Positions 33,312-41,169 of a stretch of DNA of 41,512 nt are shown here, piece by piece; the first letter of the stretch is position 1; the number at the start of each line of letters is the position of its first letter. The notes under the pieces were generated by a model, which worked only from the letters and a program-made list of their open reading frames with translations, was not told the DNA's origin and did no database searches. The translations under genes and the position numbers were made by a program. This stretch comes from an uncultured Lachnospiraceae bacterium. GTDB taxonomy: Bacteria > Bacillota > Clostridia > Lachnospirales > Lachnospiraceae. The DNA lies in contig CANQUA010000024.1 in the NCBI GenBank assembly GCA_947626915.1, forward strand, positions 1-41,512, read 5' to 3'.

Positions 33312-36300
33312 GAACAGAGATGACGAAAACAGAACTGGAAAGAAAGATATTGGGCCTGGTCGAGGCCTACGGGACGGATTATAAAGGGCTTCTGCGGGAC
33401 AATCCGAATCTGGATTACCTCTATGCCTTTTCTCCCCAGCGCGAGAACCTGATGGAATGGTACCCGATGCGCAGGGACGCGAAACTTCTGCAGATCGGTT
33501 CCGATTTCGGCGCGCTGACCGGCGTTTACAGCCGCAAGGTGGCGCAGGTGGACGTGCTGGACACTTCCTGGCCCAGCCTGGAGATCAACCGGGAGCGCCA
33601 TGTGGAGCACGGAGCATGCAAAAATATCCAGTATGTGCAGGGAACGATCGAGGAATATCTGGCCCAGACGAAGGAGCGCTACGATTACATCGTGATCGCC
33701 GGCTCCCTGGACGAGGACTACCAGGAGCAGTTCCGGCTGGTGCGGCGTCTTTTGAAGCCTGCCGGCGAGCTGATCATGGCGGTCTGCAATCCGCTGGGCG
33801 TGAAATACTGGGCGGGGGCGAAAAAGGACGACGTGAGCCTGTCGCTGAAAAAGGTGATCGCGCTTCTGTCGGAGGATGGCACCGGAGAGGATCTGGAGTT
33901 TTATTACCCGATGCCGGACTATAAGCTGCCGGTGACGATCTATTCCGACGCGTATCTGCCGGGGGTTGAGGACCTGGCCGACGCCATCGGGGCTTACGAT
34001 TATCCGAAATATTCGTTTTTTGATGTGGGAGCCGCATACGCCGAGGTCTGCGGGGACGGCCGGTTCACGGAGTTCGCCAATTCCTATCTGGTGATCTGGC
34101 GGCGTTCCGGCAGGAAATATCAGACGGCAGGTCCCGTGTATATGAAATATAACCGGACCCGAGCCGACCGGTTCCAGATCAAGACGGTGATCCTGGGCGG
34201 GCAGGAACACAGGAAAGTGGAGAAGAGCGCGCTGACCGAAGAGGCGGCCGGGCATATACTGGAATTTGGGGACAATTATAAGCGTCTGAGCGCCCAGCAT
34301 AAATTTCTCCGGTTCGCGGAGCCGGAGATCGATGAAACGCGCGCCGCGGCGGTCTTCCCTTACCTGACGGGCCGGTCCTTGGCGGAGCAGGTATACCAGG
34401 AGCTGGTGAACGGTTCGGATCCGGTGGAATTGATCCGGCAGACCATCGACGTGCTGCTGGCGGTGGAAGAGGACGCGCTGGTTCCGTTTGAGGGCACGCC
34501 GGAATTTGCCGAGGTCTTCGGGGAAGAAGCCATGGAGGCTCTGACCGCGCTTTCCGGGACCAGGGAAGAAACCGCGGAGGGAGAGGAAGCGGCGGAGGCG
34601 GAGAGCGCGGCCCCGATGCTCTGTTTCCGGATCTCCAATATCGACCTGTTGTTTGAAAATATTCTTCTGCTCGAATCCCAGGAAGGCGAGAGCGAAATGT
34701 GCTGCCTGGATTACGAGTGGGTGTTTACGTTCCCGATCCCGGTGGATTTTGTGCGCTACCGGATGCTGGCTTATGCTTACCGCCAGTACCGCAGTCTGCT
34801 GGCGGAGCGCGGCTATGAGACGGACGCCGCCTGGATGGAAGCGTTTGGGCTGACGCCGGAGACGGAAGAGATCTACCGGAAGATGGAGGCGGCGTTTCAG
34901 AACTACGTCCATGGGGAGAACCAGCAGATCTATCTGGGCAATTATCTGGTGGAGCTGCGGACCGTGGCCGATTACGGCGTGCTGGACGAGGAGCTGATCC
35001 GCAAGAGGCGGGAGGTTAAGCGGGCCGAGTATGCGGCGGACATGATCCGCTATCAGATGAAAGACCAGGAAGTGCAGATGAAAAATTATGCACTTGCGAA
35101 AGATCAGCTGATGCGCCAGGAGGTGGACCGCCAGATCCAGCTGCGCGAGTGGGCTGTTAAGGAGAAAGAAGAGATCATAGCCGGAAAGGACAGCGTCATC
35201 GAACAGAAAGACAGCGTGATCCGGGAAAAGGACGCGCTGATCCAGAAGATGACGGAGGTGAAGCGCCTGACGGACAATCATGTGACCAATCTGGAAGCGA
35301 TGATCGGCGATATGAAGCACGAGATCGGCGAATTGAACGCCGCGGTCAGCTATTATGTCCGGCACCAGACCCTGTATTCCCGGATCCGCAGAAAACTGGG
35401 CGACCAGTTTAACAAAATGTACCCCAAGGGTTCCGCAAAGAGGGAAAAGCTGCGCCGCATAAAAACATGGTTCCGTCATCCGGTCAGCACTTATAAATTC
35501 TGCCGCAGCGAAGAGGGGCAGAATAAGATCGAGGGGGCCCAGGAAATCGGGGAGGCCTACTGGGAGTACGGGCGGCTCGTGTTCCCCGCAGCGGAGAACC
35601 CGATCGTGTCCATCATCATACCGGTCTACAATCAGCTGGAATACACGTACAAATGCCTCGTCTCGATCCTGGAGCATACGAAAGACGTCAGCTGCGAGAT
35701 CATTATCGCGGACGATGTGTCTACCGACGGCACGGAACGGCTGGGCCGCTATTCCGAAGGTCTGGTGATCTGCCGCAACGAGACAAACCAGGGATTCTTA
35801 AAGAACTGCAACCATGCGGCAAAGCAGGCCCGCGGGCGGTATCTGATGTTTCTGAACAACGATACCCAGGTGACCGAAGGCTGGCTCAGTTCCCTGGTGG
35901 AGCTGATTGAGTCCGACCCGTCCATCGGTATGGTGGGTTCGAAGCTGGTGTTCCCGGACGGACGCCTGCAGGAGGCCGGCGGGATCATCTGGAGCGACGG
36001 TTCCGGCTGGAATTACGGCCGCCTCGACGATCCGGACAAGCCGGAATACAATTATGTGAAAGACGTGGATTATATTTCCGGCGCGGCGATCCTGATCTCC
36101 CATGACCTGTGGAATCAGATCGGCGGCTTCGACGAGCGGTTTGCCCCGGCCTACTGCGAGGATTCTGACCTGGCGTTCGAGGTGCGGAAAGCCGGTTACC
36201 GGGTGGTCTATCAGCCGAAATCGAAGGTGATCCATTTCGAGGGAGTGTCAAACGGCACCGACGTCCAGGGCACGGGGCTCAAGCGCTACCAGGTGGAAAA

Positions 36301-37561
36301 TTCGGAGAAACTCCGGGAAAAATGGGCGGACGAATTTGCGAAGCAGTGCGAGAACAACGGCAATCCCGACCCGTTCCGGGCCAGGGAGCGCAGCATGGGC
36401 AAGACCATTGTGCTGGTCGTGGATCATTATGTGCCGACTTACGACCGGGACGCCGGTTCCAAGACCACGTTCCAGTACCTGAAAATGTTCCTGAAAAAGG
36501 GCCTGGTGGTCAAATTCATCGGCGACAATTACGCGCATGAGGAGCCCTACGCCACGACGCTGGAGCAGATGGGCATCGAGGTGCTGTCCGGGCCCGGGTA
36601 CGCGGTAGGCGTCTGGGATTGGATCAAAAAGCACGGACACGATATCTCCGTCGCCTATCTGAACCGCCCGCATATCGCTTCCCGGTATATCAATTTTATC
36701 CGGGAAAACACAAACATGAAAGTCATTTATTACGGACATGACCTGCATTTCCTGCGGGAGGGCCGGGAATATGAGCTGACGCAGGATCCGGAGCGGAAAG
36801 AGTCGGCAAAATACTGGAAAGCTATCGAAATGTCCCTGATGTATAATTCGGACGTGGTCTATTATCCCTCCTATGTGGAGCGGGACGCGATTCTGGGAGA
36901 GGACGATACGATTCCTGTCAAGGACATCGTGGCCTATGTGTACGAGCAGTTCCGCCAGGATATTCCGGAGAATTACGAAGAGAGAGAGGGCCTTCTCTTT
37001 GTAGGCGGGTTCGGGCATCCGCCCAATGCGGACGCGGTGCTGTGGTTTGCCCGCGAGGTCTACCCGCTGATCCGTCAGAATATGGAAGCCGCGGGCCAGA
37101 CGCCGCCGGTATTCTATGTGGTCGGTTCCAAGGCGACCGACGAGATCCTGGCCCTGGAAGAGCCGGACAATGGCATCGTGATCAAAGGATTCGTCACCGA
37201 GGAAGAATTAACGCGGCTTTACGATACAACCAGGCTGGTGGTGGCGCCGCTCCGTTACGGCGCGGGCGTGAAGGGCAAGATCGTCGAGGCCCTGTATAAC
37301 GGAGCCGCCGTTGTGACCACCTCCATCGGAGCCGAGGGAATCCCGGATGCGGAGACGGTCATGGCCGTTGCCGATGAGGAGCAGGCGTTCGCGGATGTGG
37401 TGACGGAGCTTTACCTGAACCCGGAGGAGTGCCGGGACCTGAGCCTGCGGACCCAGGATTATGTGCGCCGGAATTACAGCATGGACGCGGCCTGGAGCGT
37501 GATCGAGGAGGATTTCCTGCCTCAGGATGCGCGGGATGAGGAAGCGCCGGAGTCCTTTTGA
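33308..37561 (+). CDS. Giant multidomain glycan protein: methyltransferase-like, kinase-like, coiled coil, GT2, GT4
   Basis: A 1417-residue cytoplasmic protein. Residues ~40-270: class I SAM-methyltransferase-like, motif I KLLQIGSDFGALTG (Gly64, Gly68). Residues ~275-560: kinase-like, with a candidate ATP lysine (Lys292, FQIKTVI), a catalytic-loop-like NIDLLFEN (Asp446 x4 Asn451) and CLDYEW (Asp468) in place of DFG. Residues ~575-690: coiled coil with seven-residue units (KDSVIEQ, KDSVIRE, KDALIQK). Residues ~763-1000: GT2 (SIIIPVYNQ, ADDVSTDG, FLNNDTQV, CEDSDLAFEV). Residues ~1030-1410: GT4 (VVDHYVPTYDRDAGS, FVGGFGHPPN, APLRYGAGVKGKI). The start is GTG 33308, overlapping the wzt stop, with AAAGGACAGGC upstream; ATG 33320 is an alternative. 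I infer a polymerase fused to a WbdD-like capping module. Confidence 0.8.
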   Translation: MRTEMTKTELERKILGLVEAYGTDYKGLLRDNPNLDYLYAFSPQRENLMEWYPMRRDAKLLQIGSDFGALTGVYSRKVAQVDVLDTSWPSLEINRERHVEHGACKNIQYVQGTIEEYLAQTKERYDYIVIAGSLDEDYQEQFRLVRRLLKPAGELIMAVCNPLGVKYWAGAKKDDVSLSLKKVIALLSEDGTGEDLEFYYPMPDYKLPVTIYSDAYLPGVEDLADAIGAYDYPKYSFFDVGAAYAEVCGDGRFTEFANSYLVIWRRSGRKYQTAGPVYMKYNRTRADRFQIKTVILGGQEHRKVEKSALTEEAAGHILEFGDNYKRLSAQHKFLRFAEPEIDETRAAAVFPYLTGRSLAEQVYQELVNGSDPVELIRQTIDVLLAVEEDALVPFEGTPEFAEVFGEEAMEALTALSGTREETAEGEEAAEAESAAPMLCFRISNIDLLFENILLLESQEGESEMCCLDYEWVFTFPIPVDFVRYRMLAYAYRQYRSLLAERGYETDAAWMEAFGLTPETEEIYRKMEAAFQNYVHGENQQIYLGNYLVELRTVADYGVLDEELIRKRREVKRAEYAADMIRYQMKDQEVQMKNYALAKDQLMRQEVDRQIQLREWAVKEKEEIIAGKDSVIEQKDSVIREKDALIQKMTEVKRLTDNHVTNLEAMIGDMKHEIGELNAAVSYYVRHQTLYSRIRRKLGDQFNKMYPKGSAKREKLRRIKTWFRHPVSTYKFCRSEEGQNKIEGAQEIGEAYWEYGRLVFPAAENPIVSIIIPVYNQLEYTYKCLVSILEHTKDVSCEIIIADDVSTDGTERLGRYSEGLVICRNETNQGFLKNCNHAAKQARGRYLMFLNNDTQVTEGWLSSLVELIESDPSIGMVGSKLVFPDGRLQEAGGIIWSDGSGWNYGRLDDPDKPEYNYVKDVDYISGAAILISHDLWNQIGGFDERFAPAYCEDSDLAFEVRKAGYRVVYQPKSKVIHFEGVSNGTDVQGTGLKRYQVENSEKLREKWADEFAKQCENNGNPDPFRARERSMGKTIVLVVDHYVPTYDRDAGSKTTFQYLKMFLKKGLVVKFIGDNYAHEEPYATTLEQMGIEVLSGPGYAVGVWDWIKKHGHDISVAYLNRPHIASRYINFIRENTNMKVIYYGHDLHFLREGREYELTQDPERKESAKYWKAIEMSLMYNSDVVYYPSYVERDAILGEDDTIPVKDIVAYVYEQFRQDIPENYEEREGLLFVGGFGHPPNADAVLWFAREVYPLIRQNMEAAGQTPPVFYVVGSKATDEILALEEPDNGIVIKGFVTEEELTRLYDTTRLVVAPLRYGAGVKGKIVEALYNGAAVVTTSIGAEGIPDAETVMAVADEEQAFADVVTELYLNPEECRDLSLRTQDYVRRNYSMDAAWSVIEEDFLPQDARDEEAPESF

Positions 37562-37709
37562 GCGTTTCCATCCGGACCTGCGGAAGGCCGGCCCGCCGTC
37601 CCTGTGATCTGACCGGTACCATGGGAGCGTCCTGGCAAGATGGTAAAAGAGCCGGCGCTCTGAAAGCCTCTGCTGCAGGAAGTTGCGGGACCTGCCGCGC
37701 GGCTTGTTC

Positions 37710-37738
37710 TTGACGGGGGCCGGAGTATCCTGTATGAT
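37710..37738 (+). promoter_or_regulatory. Promoter of the cell-wall-binding cysteine-hydrolase-like gene
   Basis: TTGACG (37710-37715), 17 bases, TATGAT (37733-37738), 38 bases before the start codon. It separates this gene from the polysaccharide operon. Confidence 0.75.
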
Positions 37739-37775
37739 AGAATCGGAACGAAAATACAAGAGCCGGAGGTTTATT

Positions 37776-38804
37776 ATGAAGAAATTATGGAAAAAACAGA
37801 TAAGCACGCTTTTTCTGGCCGTGTTGCTGGCCGTTTTGGCCTGCCAGTGGGCGTGGGCGGCGGTTTCCCCTCTGACCGAGGAAAACGTGTATAACGCCAT
37901 GATAGCGATGAAATCGGAGTATCCCGAAAAGATGAGCTGGACCAACGACAATTTTTACGGGGGCCGGATCGTTTACAAGGATCTTAATGAGAAGGCCTAT
38001 GGCAATACGCTGGGCGGCGGCTTCGGCTGCGCGGGATTTGCATGGATCCTGAGTGACGAGGCGTTCGGCGACCTCCCGGCGAGAGCGGACAGAGACGCCG
38101 ACAGCGTCCGGGTGGGCGATATTCTGCGGATCAGGAACGACGGGCACAGCGTGATCGTACTGGAACGGGATGAAGACACGGTGACAGTGGCGGAGGGGAA
38201 TTACAACGATTCCATCCACTGGGGGAGAAAACTGTCCCTCTCTTCCCTTGCGGAGGATCCTCTGTTCATGCGCATCACCCGCTGGCCGGAGAGGGAAGAG
38301 GACGGGCAGGAACTTGTTCAGCCGGAGGAGCCGCAGCAGACCGTTCAGCCGGACCTGACGTGGTCCAGGACCTGGCTTCTGGACGGTGAGACCTGGTATT
38401 ATTTTAAAGACGACGGCTCCCAGGCAGTCGGGTGGGAATGGATCGGCGGCGATTATTATTATTTCAACGCGGCCGGACAAATGCAGACAGGCTGGTTTCA
38501 GGACGCAGAAGGCGTGTGGTATTTTCTGAATCCGAAACACGACGGCACATACGGATGTATGCAGACGGGCTGGCTGCAGGACGGAGGCGACTGGTATTTC
38601 CTGAATCCGGAGCATGACGGATACGGGCAGATGCTGCAGAACGGATGGAAATGGATCGACGGCTATTCCTATTATTTCGACGCCAGCGGAAGAATGGCGG
38701 CGGACTGTGAGACCCCGGATCATTACCGGGTGAACGCTTCCGGACAATGGGTCGAGAACGGAATCCCCCAGTATAACCCGGGCGCGGGCATCCGGACGAA
38801 ATAG
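37776..38804 (+). CDS. Exported CHAP/NlpC-like protein with cell-wall-binding repeats
   Basis: A 342-residue secreted protein. It has a signal peptide (hydrophobic 10-23, cleavage after AWA near residue 28). Residues ~30-185 look like a papain-like wall hydrolase: Cys85 in GFGCAGFAW, then RVGDILRIRNDGHSVIVLE with His124 and EGNYND with Asn142, an order seen in CHAP/NlpC-type domains. Residues ~205-325 are W/Y/F cell-wall-binding repeats (TWYYFKDDGS, DYYYFNAAGQ, VWYFLNPK, DWYFLNPEH, YSYYFDASG), like those of the transpeptidase and the first surface protein in this window. Enzymatic activity is inferred only. GCCGGAGG precedes the ATG. Confidence 0.8.
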   Translation: MKKLWKKQISTLFLAVLLAVLACQWAWAAVSPLTEENVYNAMIAMKSEYPEKMSWTNDNFYGGRIVYKDLNEKAYGNTLGGGFGCAGFAWILSDEAFGDLPARADRDADSVRVGDILRIRNDGHSVIVLERDEDTVTVAEGNYNDSIHWGRKLSLSSLAEDPLFMRITRWPEREEDGQELVQPEEPQQTVQPDLTWSRTWLLDGETWYYFKDDGSQAVGWEWIGGDYYYFNAAGQMQTGWFQDAEGVWYFLNPKHDGTYGCMQTGWLQDGGDWYFLNPEHDGYGQMLQNGWKWIDGYSYYFDASGRMAADCETPDHYRVNASGQWVENGIPQYNPGAGIRTK

Positions 38805-38872
38805 CAGGCCGGTTGGACGCTGCTTCGGCGGGACCGGCCGGAGAAGGAAAAATGGAAGAAAGCGTAAAAGAA

Positions 38873-38910
38873 AAAGGCTGACCGCTGCGGATCTGCAGCG
38901 GCCGGCCTTT
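38873..38910. terminator. Strong terminator between the exported protein and signal peptidase genes
   Basis: AAAGGC and CCGCTGC (38873-38888) pair with GCAGCGG and GCCTTT (38895-38910). On the minus strand the stem is followed by TTTTTCTTTT, so it chiefly ends the signal peptidase transcript; it may also stop the plus-strand gene. Confidence 0.75.
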
Positions 38911-38932
38911 CAGGTTCTGTGAAATGTGTTCC

Positions 38933-39595
38933 TTATTTGATCCATCCGATCCGCGGGAAATAGCTGAACAGCACTTTCGCGATGATTTTTTCCTTGCGGA
39001 TATAAGTATACTGCCAGAATCTGGCGTCTGCCGACCAGTTCCGGTTGTCGCCCAGCATCAGATAGCAGCCTTCCGGAACTTCGTAATGCAGGGCCTGGGG
39101 CGTGAGCATGGTTTCCTTCAGGTAGGGCTCGTCATAGGGTTCTTCGGAACCGTTTAAGTACACATGGCCGTCATGAATGTCTACGGTATCGCCGGGAAGG
39201 CCGATGACCCGCTTGACATAATAGATTTTGGCGTTCCGTTTGTCGGAGCGTCCGCATCTGGGACAGACCCCGTCCGGCGCCTCCTGGTAGGACAGACCGC
39301 ATTCGCGGCACTCGTAGCCGTAGATAAAGATCGCCACGTCGCCTCTCTGGGGATCGCCGAACCGGTAGGAGAGCCGGGAACCGATGACCCGGTCGCCGGT
39401 CATGATCGTGTTTTCCATGGAGCCGCTGGGGATCCGGCTGTTGGCGATGATAAATGTGTCTAATATAAAAGCTGAAAGCGCCGCTATGACCAGAATCTGG
39501 ATCCAGCTGATGATCTCAGCCTTCCAGTCCGTTTTTTTTCCTTCGATGTCAGACTCTTCCTGCAGCGTTTCATTAGGGCCTTTTTTGTTTTTCAT
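38933..39595 (-). CDS. lepB: Type I signal peptidase with an inserted four-cysteine ribbon
   Basis: A 220-residue signal peptidase. One N-terminal membrane helix (about 28-51) precedes the catalytic box SRIPSGSMENTI (Ser59). RGDVAIF is box C, YYVKRVIGLPGD carries the general-base Lys128, and LGDNRNWSADAR is box E. It removes signal peptides from exported proteins on the outer membrane face. Unusual is an insert at residues ~93-122, YECREC then CPRCG (Cys96, 99, 111, 114), which looks like a zinc ribbon or rubredoxin knuckle between boxes C and D. Bacillus and E. coli enzymes lack this. The ribosome site is weak (AAGAAGG about 13 bases upstream). Confidence 0.93.
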   Translation of the reverse strand: MKNKKGPNETLQEESDIEGKKTDWKAEIISWIQILVIAALSAFILDTFIIANSRIPSGSMENTIMTGDRVIGSRLSYRFGDPQRGDVAIFIYGYECRECGLSYQEAPDGVCPRCGRSDKRNAKIYYVKRVIGLPGDTVDIHDGHVYLNGSEEPYDEPYLKETMLTPQALHYEVPEGCYLMLGDNRNWSADARFWQYTYIRKEKIIAKVLFSYFPRIGWIK

Positions 39596-39631
39596 ATGTT
39601 GATCGCAACCTTCTTTCTTTCCGTTCTTTTA

Positions 39632-39660
39632 AGTGTAAATGAGATGTCCCGATTCTGCAA
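39632..39660 (-). promoter_or_regulatory. Promoter of the signal peptidase gene
   Basis: The minus strand reads TTGCAG (39660-39655), 17 bases, TACACT (39637-39632), about 37 bases before the start codon. Confidence 0.55.
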
Positions 39661-39713
39661 GGGGTTTTTGAAAAAGGTAAGAAAAAATTTAGATATGCCG
39701 GAAAGACAGAAAA

Positions 39714-39860
39714 TTACGCTGTACTTAGCGGAAGAAAGGATCGGGGCCGCAGGGAAATACCGGCGTTTTGCGCTTCCCGCAAGTAGTAGCCGTCCGAAAA
39801 GCTGATATTGTAAGCATCGGCGATGCAGAGCTGTTTTCCATCTGCGGGCGGCCGTGACAT
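39714..39860 (-). CDS. Doubtful small ORF (48 aa)
   Basis: The frame reads MSRPPADGKQLCIADAYNIS then FSDGYYLREAQNAG and ends at a TAA. The residue mix looks protein-like rather than random, but there is no clear ribosome site and no family is recognised. It may be a remnant of a longer gene or chance. Confidence 0.2.
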   Translation of the reverse strand: MSRPPADGKQLCIADAYNISFSDGYYLREAQNAGISLRPRSFLPLSTA

Positions 39861-39933
39861 CCATAGATGCCGCAGTTCCGCCCGGGCGGAAAACGATCCT
39901 GTTTTGACAGCGTCAGCGCGCCCTGGGGGCGGA

Positions 39934-41169
39934 TTATGAGCGGCGGAGGGCCCTGAGTTCTGCTTCTAACCGGGCGATCTGCTCAGCCTGCCGGGTGTTC
40001 TCCTTTTTCTGCATAATGATTTCCTGCTTTTGCTCGGCGATTTCCCGCCGCAGTTTTTTCTTTTCTTCGCTGCTCTGGTACTTTACCGCTTCTACGTCCA
40101 TTTCATATAATACTTCTGAAAACACGCCCAGCACCTCCCCAATCTCTCTCCGGTATTCCGACAGGTCGTGGTACATTTCTTCGAATACCGGGTCAAAATG
40201 GCTGATTTCCCAGATCCGTTCCAGATCGTCGAACGCCAGGAAACCCAGCCACGCTTCCAGTTCCGTTTCGATAGTTCTATTATGAAGCTTTTCGCGGAAA
40301 AGGTCAAGGGGAATGAAAATATATTCCTGCAGCAGCGGCAGGTTCAGACCGCTGTCGAAGACCTGCTTTCCCCGGTGGATGTATGTTTCCGGATAGCGGT
40401 GGAACTCCGCCGAGCTTTTCTGCATGATTACGATCGTGTATACATTCTGCATCCTTTTGTAGCGGACCGGGGCGGTTTTCCCGCCGCTTCCTTTCAGCGA
40501 TGTGTACTGCCGCAGAACCAGGTCGCTGGAGTAGCTGGCGGCGCGCTCGCCCGGAAATTGGTACGGTTCCCGCTGGATCTCTGTGTTCGCGTAGGAATGG
40601 TCGTCCAGCTCTACCACGATGTCCATGATGACGAGTGGGCTCCGGGCCACGATCCGCCCGCCCTCGTTGGGAAGCACGTTTTTTACGCGGACCGGGCGGT
40701 CCAGCAGGCTGGACAGGAAGCGGGAGAGGCGGCCGCGGCGCGCTGTCGGACTGAACACGTATTTGAAGAACGGGTCGTAGCAGACCGCAATGCCCCGCGC
40801 GCCGCTGCACATATCCAGGAATTGTTCGCGGCGCTCCGGCGTCAGGCCGTAAAATCGGTCCAGCAGTTCCGGAGAAGCGGTGATCTGCGCGAGAATCTCC
40901 TTTCGCGGGATCCGCGGTCCCATCGCTTCGTACCAGGGCGTTCGGGCTGCGTCGGTGAGGTTGGAATGATGCTCTGCTGTACGATCCGGCGGCGTTTGGT
41001 TCGGGTCGCTGTCGGCCGCGCCGGTTCGGCTGTCTGTAGCGGAAATTTTGCGGCCGTCGTTTAAGACTCCGCTGCCGGTATCCGACCGTTTGCTGTCGGC
41101 TGCCGGTTCATTTGACAGGCCGGCTGTTTCGCCGGAACTTCCGCCGGCGATTCCTTTTTGTCTGCACAT
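39934..41169 (-). CDS. Rpn/PD-(D/E)XK nuclease-family protein
   Basis: A 411-residue protein. The first ~75 residues are polar and probably disordered. The middle matches the PD-(D/E)XK family annotated as transposase-like or Rpn recombination-promoting nuclease: CYDPFFKYVFS, then RFLSSLLDRPVRVKNVLPNE, VIMDIVVELDD (Asp183) and ANTEIQRE (Glu197-x-Gln199), the variant E-x-Q active site of this group. LRQYTSLKGSGG and VYTIVIMQKSS follow. The C-terminus is a coiled coil (REIAEQKQEIIMQKKENTRQ). Such proteins are multicopy in clostridia and may cut DNA during recombination. The start at 41169 has AAGGGGGAAA upstream; an ATG at 41214 is less likely. Confidence 0.85.
   Translation of the reverse strand: MCRQKGIAGGSSGETAGLSNEPAADSKRSDTGSGVLNDGRKISATDSRTGAADSDPNQTPPDRTAEHHSNLTDAARTPWYEAMGPRIPRKEILAQITASPELLDRFYGLTPERREQFLDMCSGARGIAVCYDPFFKYVFSPTARRGRLSRFLSSLLDRPVRVKNVLPNEGGRIVARSPLVIMDIVVELDDHSYANTEIQREPYQFPGERAASYSSDLVLRQYTSLKGSGGKTAPVRYKRMQNVYTIVIMQKSSAEFHRYPETYIHRGKQVFDSGLNLPLLQEYIFIPLDLFREKLHNRTIETELEAWLGFLAFDDLERIWEISHFDPVFEEMYHDLSEYRREIGEVLGVFSEVLYEMDVEAVKYQSSEEKKKLRREIAEQKQEIIMQKKENTRQAEQIARLEAELRALRRS

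Larger units (their letters stand above)
39596..39933. other. Intergenic region upstream of the signal peptidase gene
   Basis: Holds the signal peptidase promoter (39632-39660) and a doubtful 48-codon frame on the minus strand (39714-39860). Nothing else is recognised. Confidence 0.45.

Noticed and set aside
33254-35677. Open frame of about 800 codons on the minus strand
   Set aside because: It is antisense to the 1417-residue protein, has no family motifs and arises from GC-rich third codon positions.
39592-39864. 90-codon minus-strand frame between the signal peptidase and nuclease genes
   Set aside because: It runs through the signal peptidase promoter and start, has no ribosome site and no domain.
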